A DNA stretch of 64,000 nucleotides from DT-68 sp965263245 (lineage in GTDB: Bacteria > Bacillota_I > Bacilli_A > Mycoplasmatales > Metamycoplasmataceae): positions 1 to 64,000 of the forward strand of contig CBDHHR010000537.1 in assembly GCA_965263245.1 (NCBI GenBank), written 5' to 3'. Below the pieces are notes generated by a model. That model made no database searches and was not told where the DNA came from. It saw only the letters and a list, made by a program, of their open reading frames with translations. A program made the position numbers and the translations under genes. Shown in pieces: positions 38,785 through 52,030 of the stretch (its first letter is position 1; each line of letters starts with the position of its first letter).

Positions 38785-40950
38785 ACATCCATCCGTAGCA
38801 CATCCATCCGTCAACGACTTAGTGCCCTAGCACATCCATCCGTGCCCTAGCACATCCATCCGTCAACGACTTAGTGCCCTAGCACATCCATCCGTCGACG
38901 ACTTAGTGCCCTAGCACATCCATCGACTTAGTGCCCTAGCACATCCATCCGTCAACGACTTAGTGCCCTAGCACATCCATCCGTCGACGACTTAGTGCCC
39001 TAGCACATCCATCCGTCAACGACTTAGTGCCCTAGCACATCCATCCGTCAACGACTTAGTGCCCTAGCACATCCATCCGTACGACTTAGTGCCCTAGCAC
39101 ATCCATCCATCAACGACTTAGTGCCCTAGCACATCCATCCGTCAACGACTTAGTGCCCTAGCACATCCATCCGTCGACGACTTAGTGCCCTAGCACATCC
39201 ATCCGTCAACGACTTAGTGCCCTAGCACATCCATCCGTCGACGACTTAGTGCCCTAGCACATCCATCCGTCGACTTAGTGCCCTAGCACATCCATCCGTC
39301 AACGACTTAGTGCCCTAGCACATCCATCCGTCGACTTAGTGCCCTAGCACATCCATCCGTCATCCACGACTTAGTGCCCTAGCACATCCATCGACGACTT
39401 AGTGCCCGTCAACGACTTAGTGCCCTAGCACATCCATCCGTCAACGACTTAGTGCCCTAGCACATCCATCCGTCAACGACTTAGTGCCCTAGCACATCCA
39501 TCCGTCGACGACTTAGTGCCCTAGCACATCCATCCGTCAACGACTTAGTGCCCTCCATCCAGCACATCCATCCGTCAACGACTTAGTGCCCTAGCACATC
39601 CATCCGTCAACGACTTAGTGTCCTAGCACATCCATCCGTCGACGACTTAGTGCCCTAGCACATCCATCCGTCAACGACTTAGTGTCCTAGCACATCCATC
39701 CGTCAACGACTTAGTGCCCTAGCACATCCATCCGTCGACGACTTAGTGCCCTAGCACATCCATCCGTCAACGACTTAGTGCCCTAGTCCGCCGACTTAGT
39801 GCCCTAGCACATCCATCCGTCAACGACTTAGTGCCCTAGCACATCCATCCGTCAACGACCCTAGCACATCCATCCGTCCGACGACTTAGTGCCCTAGCAC
39901 ATCCATCCGTCGACTTATCCTAGCACATCCATCCGTCGACGACTTAGTGCCCTAGCACATCCATCCGTCGACTTAGTGCCCTAGCACATCCATCCGTCAA
40001 CGACTTAGTGCCCTAGCACATCCATCCGTCGACGACTTAGTGCCCTAGCACATCCATCCGTCAACGACTTAGTGCCCTAGCACATCCATCCGTCGACTTA
40101 GTGTCCTAGCACATCCATCCGTCAACGACTTAGTGCACATCCATCCGTCCCTAGCACATCCATCCGTCAACGACTTAGTGCCCTAGCACATCCATCCCGT
40201 CTAGCACATCCACGACTTAGTGCCCTAGCACATCCATCCGTCGATTTAGTGCCCTAGCACATCCATCCGTCGACTTAGTGCCCTAGCACATCCATCCGTC
40301 GACTTAGTGCCCTAGCACATCCATCCGTCGACGACTTAGTGTCCTAGCACATCCACGACTTAGTGCCCTAGCACATCCATCCGTCGACGTGCCCTAGCAC
40401 ATCCATCCGTCGACTTAGTGCCCTAGCACATCCATCCCGACTTAGTGCCCTAGCACATCCAGTGCCATAGCACATCCATCCGTCGACGACTTAGTGCCCT
40501 AGCACATCCATCCGTCGACGACTTAGTGCCCTAGCACATCCATCCGTCAACGACTTAGTGCCCTAGCACATCCATCCGTCAACGACTTAGTGCCCTAGCA
40601 CATCCATCCGTCGACGACTTAGTGCCCTAGCACATCCATCCGTCAACGACTTAGTGCCCTAGCACATCCATCCGTCGACTTAGTGCCCTAGCACATCCAT
40701 CCGTCGACGACTTAGTGCCCTAGCACATCCATCCGTCGACGACTTAGTGCCCTAGCACATCCACATCGACATCCGTCGACGACTTAGTGCCCTAGCACAT
40801 CCATCCGTAGCACATCCACGACTTAGTGCCCTAGCACATCCATCCGTCGACGACTTAGTGCCCTAGCACATCCATCCGTCGACTTAGTGCCCTAGCACAT
40901 CCATCCGTCGACTTAGTGCCCTAGCACATCCATCGACTTAGTGCCCTAGC
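38785..40950 (+). repeat. Rearranged middle region of U5
   Basis: This is the densest cluster of irregular monomers in the window, at the same place in the unit as the U4 region. Examples are CCGTAGCAC about 38792, CCGTGCCCTAGC about 38842, CCGTACGACTTAG about 39078, CCGTCATCCACGAC about 39358, GCCCGTCAACG about 39403, GCCCTCCATCCAGCAC about 39552, CTAGTCCGCCGACTTAG about 39785, AACGACCCTAGC about 39854, GTGCACATCC about 40134, ATCCCGTCTAGC about 40195, GACGTGCCC about 40386, CCAGTGCCATAG about 40460 and CCACATCGACATCCGTC about 40763. One GTGTCC-bearing piece remains near 39.6-39.7 kb. Confidence 0.82.
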
Positions 40951-42729
40951 ACATCCATCCGTCGACGACTTAGTGCCCTAGCACATCCATCCGTCGACGA
41001 CTTAGTGCCCTAGCACATCCATCCGTCAACGACTTAGTGCCCTAGCACATCCATCCGTCGACTTAGTGCCCTAGCACATCCATCCGTCGACGACTTAGTG
41101 CCCTAGCACATCCATCCGTCGACGACTTAGTGCCCTAGCACATCCATCCGTCAACGACTTAGTGCCCTAGCACATCCATCCGTCGACTTAGTGCCCTAGC
41201 ACATCCATCCGTCGACGACTTAGTGCCCTAGCACATCCATCCGTCAACGACTTAGTGCCCTAGTACATCCATCCGTCGACTTAGTGTCCTAGCACATCCA
41301 TCCGTCGACGACTTAGTGCCCTAGCACATCCATCCGTCAACGACTTAGTGCCCTAGCACATCCATCCGTCAACGACTTAGTGCCCTAGCACATCCATCCG
41401 TCGACGACTTAGTGCCCTTGCACATCCATCCGTCAACGACTTAGTGCCCTAGCACATCCATCCGTCAACGACTTAGTGCCCTAGCACATCCATCCGTCGA
41501 CGACTTAGTGCCCTTGCACATCCATCCGTCAACGACTTAGTGCCCTAGCACATCCATCCGTCAACGACTTAGTGTCCTAGCACATCCATCCGTCAACGAC
41601 TTAGTGCCCTAGCACATCCATCCGTCGACGACTTAGTGCCCTTGCACATCCATCCGTCAACGACTTAGTGCCCTAGCACATCCATCCGTCAACGACTTAG
41701 TGCCCTAGCACATCCATCCGTCGACGACTTAGTGCCCTTGCACATCCATCCGTCAACGACTTAGTGCCCTAGCACATCCATCCGTCAACGACTTAGTGCC
41801 ATAGCACATCCATCCGTCAACGACTTAGTGCCCTAGCACATCCATCCGTCAACGACTTAGTGCCCTAGCACATCCATCCGTCGACGACTTAGTGCCCTTG
41901 CACATCCATCCGTCAACGACTTAGTGCCCTAGCACATCCATCCGTCAACGACTTAGTGTCCTAGCACATCCATCCGTCGACTTAGTGTCCTAGCACATCC
42001 ATCCGTCAACGACTTAGTGCCCTAGCACATCCATCCGTCGACTTAGTGTCCTAGCACATCCATCCGTCAACGACTTAGTGCCCTAGCACATCCATCCGTC
42101 GACTTAGTGTCCTAGCACATCCATCCGTCGACGACTTAGTGCCCTAGCACATCCATCCGTCAACGACTTAGTGCCCTAGCACATCCATCCGTCAACGACT
42201 TAGTGCCCTAGCACATCCATCCGTCGACGACTTAGTGCCCTTGCACATCCATCCGTCAACGACTTAGTGCCCTAGCACATCCATCCGTCGACTTAGTGTC
42301 CTAGCACATCCATCCGTCAACGACTTAGTGCCCTAGCACATCCATCCGTCGACTTAGTGTCCTAGCACATCCATCCGTCGACGACTTAGTGCCCTAGCAC
42401 ATCCATCCGTCAACGACTTAGTGCCCTAGCACATCCATCCGTCAACGACTTAGTGCCCTAGCACATCCATCCGTCGACGACTTAGTGCCCTAGCACATCC
42501 ATCCGTCAACGACTTAGTGCCCTAGCACATCCATCCGTCGACTTAGTGTCCTAGCACATCCATCCGTCAACGACTTAGTGCCCTAGCACATCCATCCGTC
42601 GACTTAGTGCCCTAGCACATCCATCCGTCAACGACTTAGTGCCCTAGCACATCCATCCGTCGACTTAGTGCCCTAGCACATCCATCCGTCGACTTAGTGC
42701 CCTAGCACATCCATCCGTCGACTTAGTGC

Positions 42730-42785
42730 CCTAGCGTCGACGACTTAGTGTCCTATCCATCCGTCGACGACTTAGTGTGCCCTAG
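42730..42785 (+). repeat. Broken monomers at the end of R2 in U5
   Basis: The stretch reads CCCTAGCGTCGACGAC, then GTGTCCTATCCATCC, then TTAGTGTGCCCTAG. This is at least three small deletions or duplications within about 50 bp. The other units are regular at this position. Confidence 0.75.
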
Positions 42786-43849
42786 CACATCCATCCGTCA
42801 ACGACTTAGTGCCCTAGCACATCCATCCGTCGACTTAGTGCCCTAGCACATCCATCCGTCAACGACTTAGTGCCCTAGCACATCCATCCGTCGACGACTT
42901 AGTGCCCTAGCACATCCATCCGTCAACGACTTAGTGCCCTAGCACATCCATCCGTCAACGACTTAGTGCCCTAGCACATCCATCCGTCGACGACTTAGTG
43001 CCCTAGCACATCCATCCGTCGACGACTTAGTGCCCTAGCACATCCATCCGTCAACGACTTAGTGCCCTAGCACATCCACCCGTCAACGACTTAGTGCCCT
43101 AGCACATCCATCCGTCGACGACTTAGTGCCCTAGCACATCCATCCGTCAACGACTTAGTGCCCTAGCACATCCATCCGTCAACGACTTAGTGCCCTAGCA
43201 CATCCATCCGTCAACGACTTAGTGCCCTAGCACATCCATCCGTCAACGACTTAGTGCCCTAGCACATCCATCCGTCGACGACTTAGTGCCCTAGCACATC
43301 CATCCGTCGACGACTTAGTGCCCTAGCACATCCATCCGTCGACGACTTAGTGCCCTAGCACATCCATCCGTCGACGACTTAGTGCCCTAGCACATCCATC
43401 CGTCAACGACTTAGTGCCCTAGCACATCCATCCATCAACGACTTAGTGCCCTAGCACATCCATCCATCAACGACTTAGTGCCCTAGCACATCCATCCGTC
43501 AACGACTTAGTGCCCTAGCACATCCATCCGTCGACGACTTAGTGCCCTAGCACATCCATCCGTCAACGACTTAGTGCCCTAGCACATCCATCCATCAACG
43601 ACTTAGTGCCCTAGCACATCCATCCATCAACGACTTAGTGCCCTAGCACATCCATCCGTCAACGACTTAGTGCCCTAGCACATCCATCCGTCAACGACTT
43701 AGTGCCCTAGCACATCCATCCGTCAACGACTTAGTGCCCTAGCACATCCATCCATCAACGACTTAGTGCCCTAGCACATCCACCCGTCGACGACTTAGTG
43801 CCCTAGCACATCCATCCGTCGACGACTTAGTGCCCTAGCACATCCATCC

Positions 43850-46800
43850 GTCAATGACGTAGTGCCCTAGCACATCCATCCGTCGACGACTTAGTGCCCT
43901 TGCACATCCATCCGTCAACGACTTAGTGCCCTAGCACATCCATCCGTCAATGACGTAGTGCCCTAGCACATCCATCCGTCGACGACTTAGTGCCCTAGCA
44001 CATCCATCCATCAACGACTTAGTGCCCTAGCACATCCACCCGTCGACGACTTAGTGCCCTAGCACATCCATCCGTCGACGACTTAGTGCCCTAGCACATC
44101 CATCCGTCAATGACGTAGTGCCCTAGCACATCCATCCGTCGACTTAGTGCCCTAGCACATCCATCCGTCGACGACTTAGTGTCCTAGCACATCCATCCGT
44201 CGACGACTTAGTGCCCTAGCACATCCATCCGTCGACGACTTAGTGCCCTAGCACATCCATCCGTCAACGACTTAGTGCCCTAGCACATCCATCCGTCGAC
44301 TTAGTGCCCTAGCACATCCATCCGTCGACGACTTAGTGTCCTAGCACATCCATCCGTCGACTTAGTGCCCTAGCACATCCATCCGTCGACTTAGTGCCCT
44401 AGCACATCCATCCGTCGACTTAGTGCCCTAGCACATCCATCCGTCGACGACTTAGTGCCCTAGCACATCCATCCGTCGACGACTTAGTGCCCTAGCACAT
44501 CCATCCGTCAACGACTTAGTGCCCTAGCACATCCATCCGTCGACTTAGTGCCCTAGCACATCCATCCGTCGACGACTTAGTGCCCTAGCACATCCATCCG
44601 TCGACGACTTAGTGCCCTAGCACATCCATCCGTCAACGACTTAGTGCCCTAGCACATCCATCCGTCGACTTAGTGCCCTAGCACATCCATCCGTCGAAGA
44701 CTTAGTGCCCTAGCACATCCATCCGTCAACGACTTAGTGCCCTAGTACATCCATCCGTCGACTTAGTGTCCTAGCACATCCATCCGTCGACGACTTAGTG
44801 CCCTAGCACATCCATCCGTCAACGACTTAGTGCCCTAGCACATCCATCCGTCAACGACTTAGTGCCCTAGCACATCCATCCGTCGACGACTTAGTGCCCT
44901 TGCACATCCATCCGTCAACGACTTAGTGCCCTAGCACATCCATCCGTCAACGACTTAGTGCCCTAGCACATCCATCCGTCGACGACTTAGTGCCCTTGCA
45001 CATCCATCCGTCAACGACTTAGTGCCCTAGCACATCCATCCGTCAACGACTTAGTGTCCTAGCACATCCATCCGTCAACGACTTAGTGCCCTAGCACATC
45101 CATCCGTCGACGACTTAGTGCCCTTGCACATCCATCCGTCAACGACTTAGTGCCCTAGCACATCCATCCGTCAACGACTTAGTGCCCTAGCACATCCATC
45201 CGTCGACGACTTAGTGCCCTTGCACATCCATCCGTCAACGACTTAGTGCCCTAGCACATCCATCCGTCAACGACTTAGTGCCATAGCACATCCATCCGTC
45301 AACGACTTAGTGCCCTAGCACATCCATCCGTCAACGACTTAGTGCCCTAGCACATCCATCCGTCGACGACTTAGTGCCCTTGCACATCCATCCGTCAACG
45401 ACTTAGTGCCCTAGCACATCCATCCGTCAACGACTTAGTGTCCTAGCACATCCATCCGTCGACTTAGTGTCCTAGCACATCCATCCGTCAACGACTTAGT
45501 GCCCTAGCACATCCATCCGTCGACTTAGTGTCCTAGCACATCCATCCGTCAACGACTTAGTGCCCTAGCACATCCATCCGTCGACTTAGTGTCCTAGCAC
45601 ATCCATCCGTCGACGACTTAGTGCCCTAGCACATCCATCCGTCAACGACTTAGTGCCCTAGCACATCCATCCGTCAACGACTTAGTGCCCTAGCACATCC
45701 ATCCGTCGACGACTTAGTGCCCTTGCACATCCATCCGTCAACGACACATCCATCCGTCGACTTAGTGCCCTAGCACATCCATCCGTCGACTTAGTGTCCT
45801 AGCACATCCATCCGTCAACGACTTAGTGCCCTAGCACATCCATCCGTCGACTTAGTGTCCTAGCACATCCATCCGTCGACGACTTAGTGCCCTAGCACAT
45901 CCATCCGTCAACGACTTAGTGCCCTAGCACATCCATCCGTCAACGACTTAGTGCCCTAGCACATCCATCCGTCGACGACTTAGTGCCCTAGCACATCCAT
46001 CCGTCAACGACTTAGTGCCCTAGCACATCCATCCGTCGACTTAGTGTCCTAGCACATCCATCCGTCAACGACTTAGTGCCCTAGCACATCCATCCGTCGA
46101 CTTAGTGCCCTAGCACATCCATCCGTCAACGACTTAGTGCCCTAGCACATCCATCCGTCGACTTAGTGCCCTAGCACATCCATCCGTCGACTTAGTGCCC
46201 TAGCACATCCATCCGTCGACTTAGTGCCCTAGCACATCCATCCGTCAACGACTTAGTGCCCTAGCACATCCATCCGTCGACTTAGTGCCCTAGCACATCC
46301 ATCCGTCAACGACTTAGTGCCCTAGCACATCCATCCGTCGACTTAGTGCCCTAGCACATCCATCCGTCGACTTAGTGTCCTAGCACATCCATCCGTCGAC
46401 GACTTAGTGCCCTAGCACATCCATCCGTCGACTTAGTGCCCTAGCACATCCATCCGTCGACGACTTAGTGCCCTAGCACATCCATCCGTCGACTTAGTGC
46501 CCTAGCACATCCATCCGTCAACGACTTAGTGCCCTAGCACATCCATCCGTCGACTTAGTGCCCTAGCACATCCATCCGTCAACGACTTAGTGCCCTAGCA
46601 CATCCATCCGTCGACGACTTAGTGCCCTAGCACATCCATCCGTCAACGACTTAGTGCCCTAGCACATCCATCCGTCAACGACTTAGTGCCCTAGCACATC
46701 CATCCGTCGACGACTTAGTGCCCTAGCACATCCATCCGTCGACGACTTAGTGCCCTAGCACATCCATCCGTCGACTTAGTGCCCTAGCACATCCATCCGT

Positions 46801-49800
46801 CGACGACTTAGTGCCCTAGCACATCCATCCGTCAACGACTTAGTGCCCTAGCACATCCATCCGTCAACGACTTAGTGCCCTAGCACATCCATCCGTCGAC
46901 TTAGTGCCCTAGCACATCCACGACTTAGTGCCCTAGCACATCCATCCGTCGACGACTTAGTGCCCTAGCACATCCATCCGTCGACGACTTAGTGCCCTAG
47001 CACATCCATCCGTCGACGACTTAGTGCCCTAGCACATCCATCCGTCAACGACTTAGTGCCCTAGCACATCCATCCGTCAACGACTTAGTGCCCTAGCACA
47101 TCCATCCGTCGACGACTTAGTGCCCTAGCACATCCATCCATCAACGACTTAGTGCCCTAGCACATCCATCCGTCAACGACTTAGTGCCCTAGCACATCCA
47201 TCCGTCGACGACTTAGTGTCCTAGCACATCCATCCATCGACGACTTAGTGCCCTAGCACATCCATCCGTCAACGACTTAGTGCCCTAGCACATCCATCCG
47301 TCGACGACTTAGTGCCCTAGCACATCCATCCGTCGACTTAGTGCCCTAGCACATCCATCCGTCAACGACTTAGTGCCCTAGCACATCCATCCGTCAACGA
47401 CTTAGTGCCCTAGCACATCCATCCGTCGACGACTTAGTGCCCTAGCACATCCATCCGTCGACTTAGTGCCCTAGCACATCCATCCGTCGACGACTTAGTG
47501 TCCTAGCACATCCATCCGTCAACGACTTAGTGCCCTAGCACATCCATCCGTCAACGACTTAGTGTCCTAGCACATCCATCCGTCGACGACTTAGTGTCCT
47601 AGCACATCCATCCGTCAACGACTTAGTGCCCTAGCACATCCATCCGTCGACGACTTAGTGCCCTAGCACATCCATCCGTCAACGACTTAGTGCCCTAGCA
47701 CATCCATCCGTCGACGACTTAGTGCCCTAGCACATCCATCCGTCAACGACTTAGTGTCCTAGCACATCCATCCGTCAACGACTTAGTGCCCTAGCACATC
47801 CATCCGTCCGTCAACGACTTAGTGTCCTAGCACATCCATCCGTCAACGACTTAGTGCCCTAGCACATCCATCCGTCAACGAGTGTCCTAGCACATATCCG
47901 TCGACGACTTAGTGTCCTAGCACATCCATCCGTCAACGACTTAGTGTCCTAGCACATCCATCCGTCGACGACTTAGTGTCCTAGCACATCCATCCGTCAA
48001 CGACTTAGTGTCCTAGCACATCCATCCGTCGACGACTTAGTGTCCTAGCACATCCATCCGTCGACGACTTAGTGCCCTAGCACATCCATCCGTCAACGAC
48101 TTAGTGCCCTAGCACATCCATCCGTCAACGACTTAGTGCCCTAGCACATCCATCCGTCGACGACTTAGTGCCCTAGCACATCCATCCGTCAACGACTTAG
48201 TGCCCTAGCACATCCATCCGTCGACTTAGTGTCCTAGCACATCCATCCGTCAACGACTTAGTGCCCTAGCACATCCATCCGTCGACTTAGTGTCCTAGCA
48301 CATCCATCCGTCAACGACTTAGTGCCCTAGCACATCCATCCGTCAATGACTTAGTGCCCTAGCACATCCATCCGTCGACTTAGTGCCCTAGCACATCCAT
48401 CCGTCGATTTAGTGCCCTAGCACATCCATCCGTCGACTTAGTGCCCTAGCACATCCATCCGTCGACTTAGTGCCCTAGCACATCCATCCGTCGACGACTT
48501 AGTGTCCTAGCACATCCATCCGTCGACTTAGTGCCCTAGCACATCCATCCGTCGACTTAGTGCCCTAGCACATCCATCCGTCGACTTAGTGCCCTAGCAC
48601 ATCCATCCGTCGACTTAGTGCCCTAGCACATCCATCCGTCGACGACTTAGTGCCCTAGCACATCCATCCGTCGACGACTTAGTGCCCTAGCACATCCATC
48701 CGTCGACGACTTAGTGCCCTAGCACATCCATCCGTCAACGACTTAGTGCCCTAGCACATCCATCCGTCAACGACTTAGTGCCCTAGCACATCCATCCGTC
48801 GACGACTTAGGGCCCTAGCACATCCATCCATCAACGACTTAGTGCCCTAGCACATCCATCCGTCGACTTAGTGCCCTAGCACATCCATCCGTCGACGACT
48901 TAGTGCCCTAGCACATCCATCCGTCGACGACTTAGTGCCCTAGCACATCCATCCGTCGACGACTTAGTGCCCTAGCACATCCATCCGTCAACGACTTAGT
49001 GCCCTAGCACATCCATCCGTCGACTTAGTGCCCTAGCACATCCATCCGTCGACGACTTAGTGTCCTAGCACATCCATCCGTCGACTTAGTGCCCTAGCAC
49101 ATCCATCCGTCGACTTAGTGCCCTAGCACATCCATCCGTCGACTTAGTGCCCTAGCACATCCATCCGTCGACGACTTAGTGCCCTAGCACATCCATCCGT
49201 CGACGACTTAGTGCCCTAGCACATCCATCCGTCAACGACTTAGTGCCCTAGCACATCCATCCGTCGACTTAGTGCCCTAGCACATCCATCCGTCGACGAC
49301 TTAGTGCCCTAGCACATCCATCCGTCGACGACTTAGTGCCCTAGCACATCCATCCGTCAACGACTTAGTGCCCTAGCACATCCATCCGTCGACTTAGTGC
49401 CCTAGCACATCCATCCGTCGACGACTTAGTGCCCTAGCACATCCATCCGTCAACGACTTAGTGCCCTAGTACATCCATCCGTCGACTTAGTGTCCTAGCA
49501 CATCCATCCGTCGACGACTTAGTGCCCTAGCACATCCATCCGTCAACGACTTAGTGCCCTAGCACATCCATCCGTCAACGACTTAGTGCCCTAGCACATC
49601 CATCCGTCGACGACTTAGTGCCCTTGCACATCCATCCGTCAACGACTTAGTGCCCTAGCACATCCATCCGTCAACGACTTAGTGCCCTAGCACATCCATC
49701 CGTCGACGACTTAGTGCCCTTGCACATCCATCCGTCAACGACTTAGTGCCCTAGCACATCCATCCGTCAACGACTTAGTGTCCTAGCACATCCATCCGTC

Positions 49801-52030
49801 AACGACTTAGTGCCCTAGCACATCCATCCGTCGACGACTTAGTGCCCTTGCACATCCATCCGTCAACGACTTAGTGCCCTAGCACATCCATCCGTCAACG
49901 ACTTAGTGCCCTAGCACATCCATCCGTCGACGACTTAGTGCCCTTGCACATCCATCCGTCAACGACTTAGTGCCCTAGCACATCCATCCGTCAACGACTT
50001 AGTGCCATAGCACATCCATCCGTCAACGACTTAGTGCCCTAGCACATCCATCCGTCAACGACTTAGTGCCCTAGCACATCCATCCGTCGACGACTTAGTG
50101 CCCTTGCACATCCATCCGTCAACGACTTAGTGCCCTAGCACATCCATCCGTCAACGACTTAGTGTCCTAGCACATCCATCCGTCGACTTAGTGTCCTAGC
50201 ACATCCATCCGTCAACGACTTAGTGCCCTAGCACATCCATCCGTCGACTTAGTGTCCTAGCACATCCATCCGTCAACGACTTAGTGCCCTAGCACATCCA
50301 TCCGTCGACTTAGTGTCCTAGCACATCCATCCGTCGACGACTTAGTGCCCTAGCACATCCATCCGTCAACGACTTAGTGCCCTAGCACATCCATCCGTCA
50401 ACGACTTAGTGCCCTAGCACATCCATCCGTCGACGACTTAGTGCCCTTGCACATCCATCCGTCAACGACTTAGTGCCCTAGCACATCCATCCGTCGACTT
50501 AGTGTCCTAGCACATCCATCCGTCAACGACTTAGTGCCCTAGCACATCCATCCGTCGACTTAGTGTCCTAGCACATCCATCCGTCGACGACTTAGTGCCC
50601 TAGCACATCCATCCGTCAACGACTTAGTGCCCTAGCACATCCATCCGTCAACGACTTAGTGCCCTAGCACATCCATCCGTCGACGACTTAGTGCCCTTGC
50701 ACATCCATCCGTCAACGACTTAGTGCCCTAGCACATCCATCCGTCGACTTAGTGTCCTAGCACATCCATCCGTCAACGACTTAGTGCCCTAGCACATCCA
50801 TCCGTCGACTTAGTGCCCTAGCACATCCATCCGTCAACGACTTAGTGCCCTAGCACATCCATCCGTCGACTTAGTGCCCTAGCACATCCATCCGTCGACT
50901 TAGTGCCCTAGCACATCCATCCGTCGACTTAGTGCCCTAGCACATCCATCCGTCGACGACTTAGTGTCCTAGCACATCCATCCGTCGACGACTTAGTGCC
51001 CTAGCACATCCATCCGTCGACTTAGTGCCCTAGCACATCCATCCGTCGACTTAGTGCCCTAGCACATCCATCCGTCGACGACTTAGTGCCCTAGCACATC
51101 CATCCGTCGACTTAGTGCCCTAGCACATCCATCCGTCAACGACTTAGTGCCCTAGCACATCCACCCGTCGACGACTTAGTGCCCTAGCACATCCATCCGT
51201 CGACGACTTAGTGCCCTAGCACATCCATCCGTCAACGACTTAGTGCCCTAGCACATCCACCCGTCAACGACTTAGTGCCCTAGCACATCCATCCGTCGAC
51301 GACTTAGTGCCCTAGCACATCCATCCGTCAACGACTTAGTGCCCTAGCACATCCATCCGTCAACGACTTAGTGCCCTAGCACATCCATCCGTCAACGACT
51401 TAGTGCCCTAGCACATCCATCCGTCAACGACTTAGTGCCCTAGCACATCCATCCGTCGACGACTTAGTGCCCTAGCACATCCATCCGTCGACGACTTAGT
51501 GCCCTAGCACATCCATCCGTCGACGACTTAGTGCCCTAGCACATCCATCCGTCGACGACTTAGTGCCCTAGCACATCCATCCGTCAACGACTTAGTGCCC
51601 TAGCACATCCATCCATCAACGACTTAGTGCCCTAGCACATCCATCCATCAACGACTTAGTGCCCTAGCACATCCATCCGTCAACGACTTAGTGCCCTAGC
51701 ACATCCATCCGTCGACGACTTAGTGCCCTAGCACATCCATCCGTCAACGACTTAGTGCCCTAGCACATCCATCCATCAACGACTTAGTGCCCTAGCACAT
51801 CCATCCATCAACGACTTAGTGCCCTAGCACATCCATCCGTCAACGACTTAGTGCCCTAGCACATCCATCCGTCAACGACTTAGTGCCCTAGCACATCCAT
51901 CCGTCAACGACTTAGTGCCCTAGCACATCCATCCATCAACGACTTAGTGCCCTAGCACATCCACCCGTCGACGACTTAGTGCCCTAGCACATCCATCCGT
52001 CGACGACTTAGTGCCCTAGCACATCCATCC
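43850..52030 (+). repeat. HOR unit U6, 8,181 bp
   Basis: Anchors are at 43850, 43946 and 44106. R1 landmarks are CTAGTAC 44742 and GTGCCATAG 45278; a truncated monomer (AACGACACATCC) is at about 45740. Middle landmarks CCATCAACG are at 47139 and 48829 (1,690 bp apart), with TTAGGGCCC only before the second, exactly as in U2. The GTGTCC cluster runs about 47490-48060. GTCAATGACTTAG is at 48342, GTCGATTTAG at 48403, R2 landmarks at 49466 and 50002. The shortened monomer CATCCACGACTTA at about 46919 is also found in U2 at 14455. Further broken monomers lie at 47805-47900. Confidence 0.9.
47490..48060 (+). repeat. GTGTCC-rich monomer cluster in U6
   Basis: GTGTCC and GTGCCC monomers are mixed in the first half and nearly all GTGTCC in the second. 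Broken monomers occur at about 47807 (CCGTCCGTCAACG) and 47881-47900 (AACGAGTGTCC, then CACATATCCGTC). Confidence 0.8.

Larger units (their letters stand above)
35842..43849 (+). repeat. HOR unit U5, 8,008 bp (shortest, most rearranged)
   Basis: Anchors are at 35842, 35938 and 36098. R1 landmarks are CTAGTAC 36733, GTGCCATAG 37269 and CACAGCC 37903. A 1-bp deletion (GTGCCTAGC) is at about 36331 and makes the anchor-to-GTGCCATAG distance 1,427 instead of 1,428 bp. The middle, 38.8-40.95 kb, is full of broken monomers and keeps only a few GTGTCC copies near 39.6-39.7 kb. R2 landmarks are 41260 and 41796. A second broken patch lies at 42735-42780. The net loss of about 100 bp relative to U3 sits mainly in the middle. 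Confidence 0.87.

Noticed and set aside
42730..42785. Possible insertion of unrelated sequence
   Set aside because: All pieces (CTAGCGTCGACGAC, GTGTCCTATCC, GTGTGCCC) are rearranged parts of the monomer, not foreign sequence.
16340..48820. Telomere-like TTAGGG at about 16347, 22818, 24439 and 48808
   Set aside because: Each is a single T-to-G change of TTAGTGCCC to TTAGGGCCC inside one monomer; there is no TTAGGG tandem repeat.
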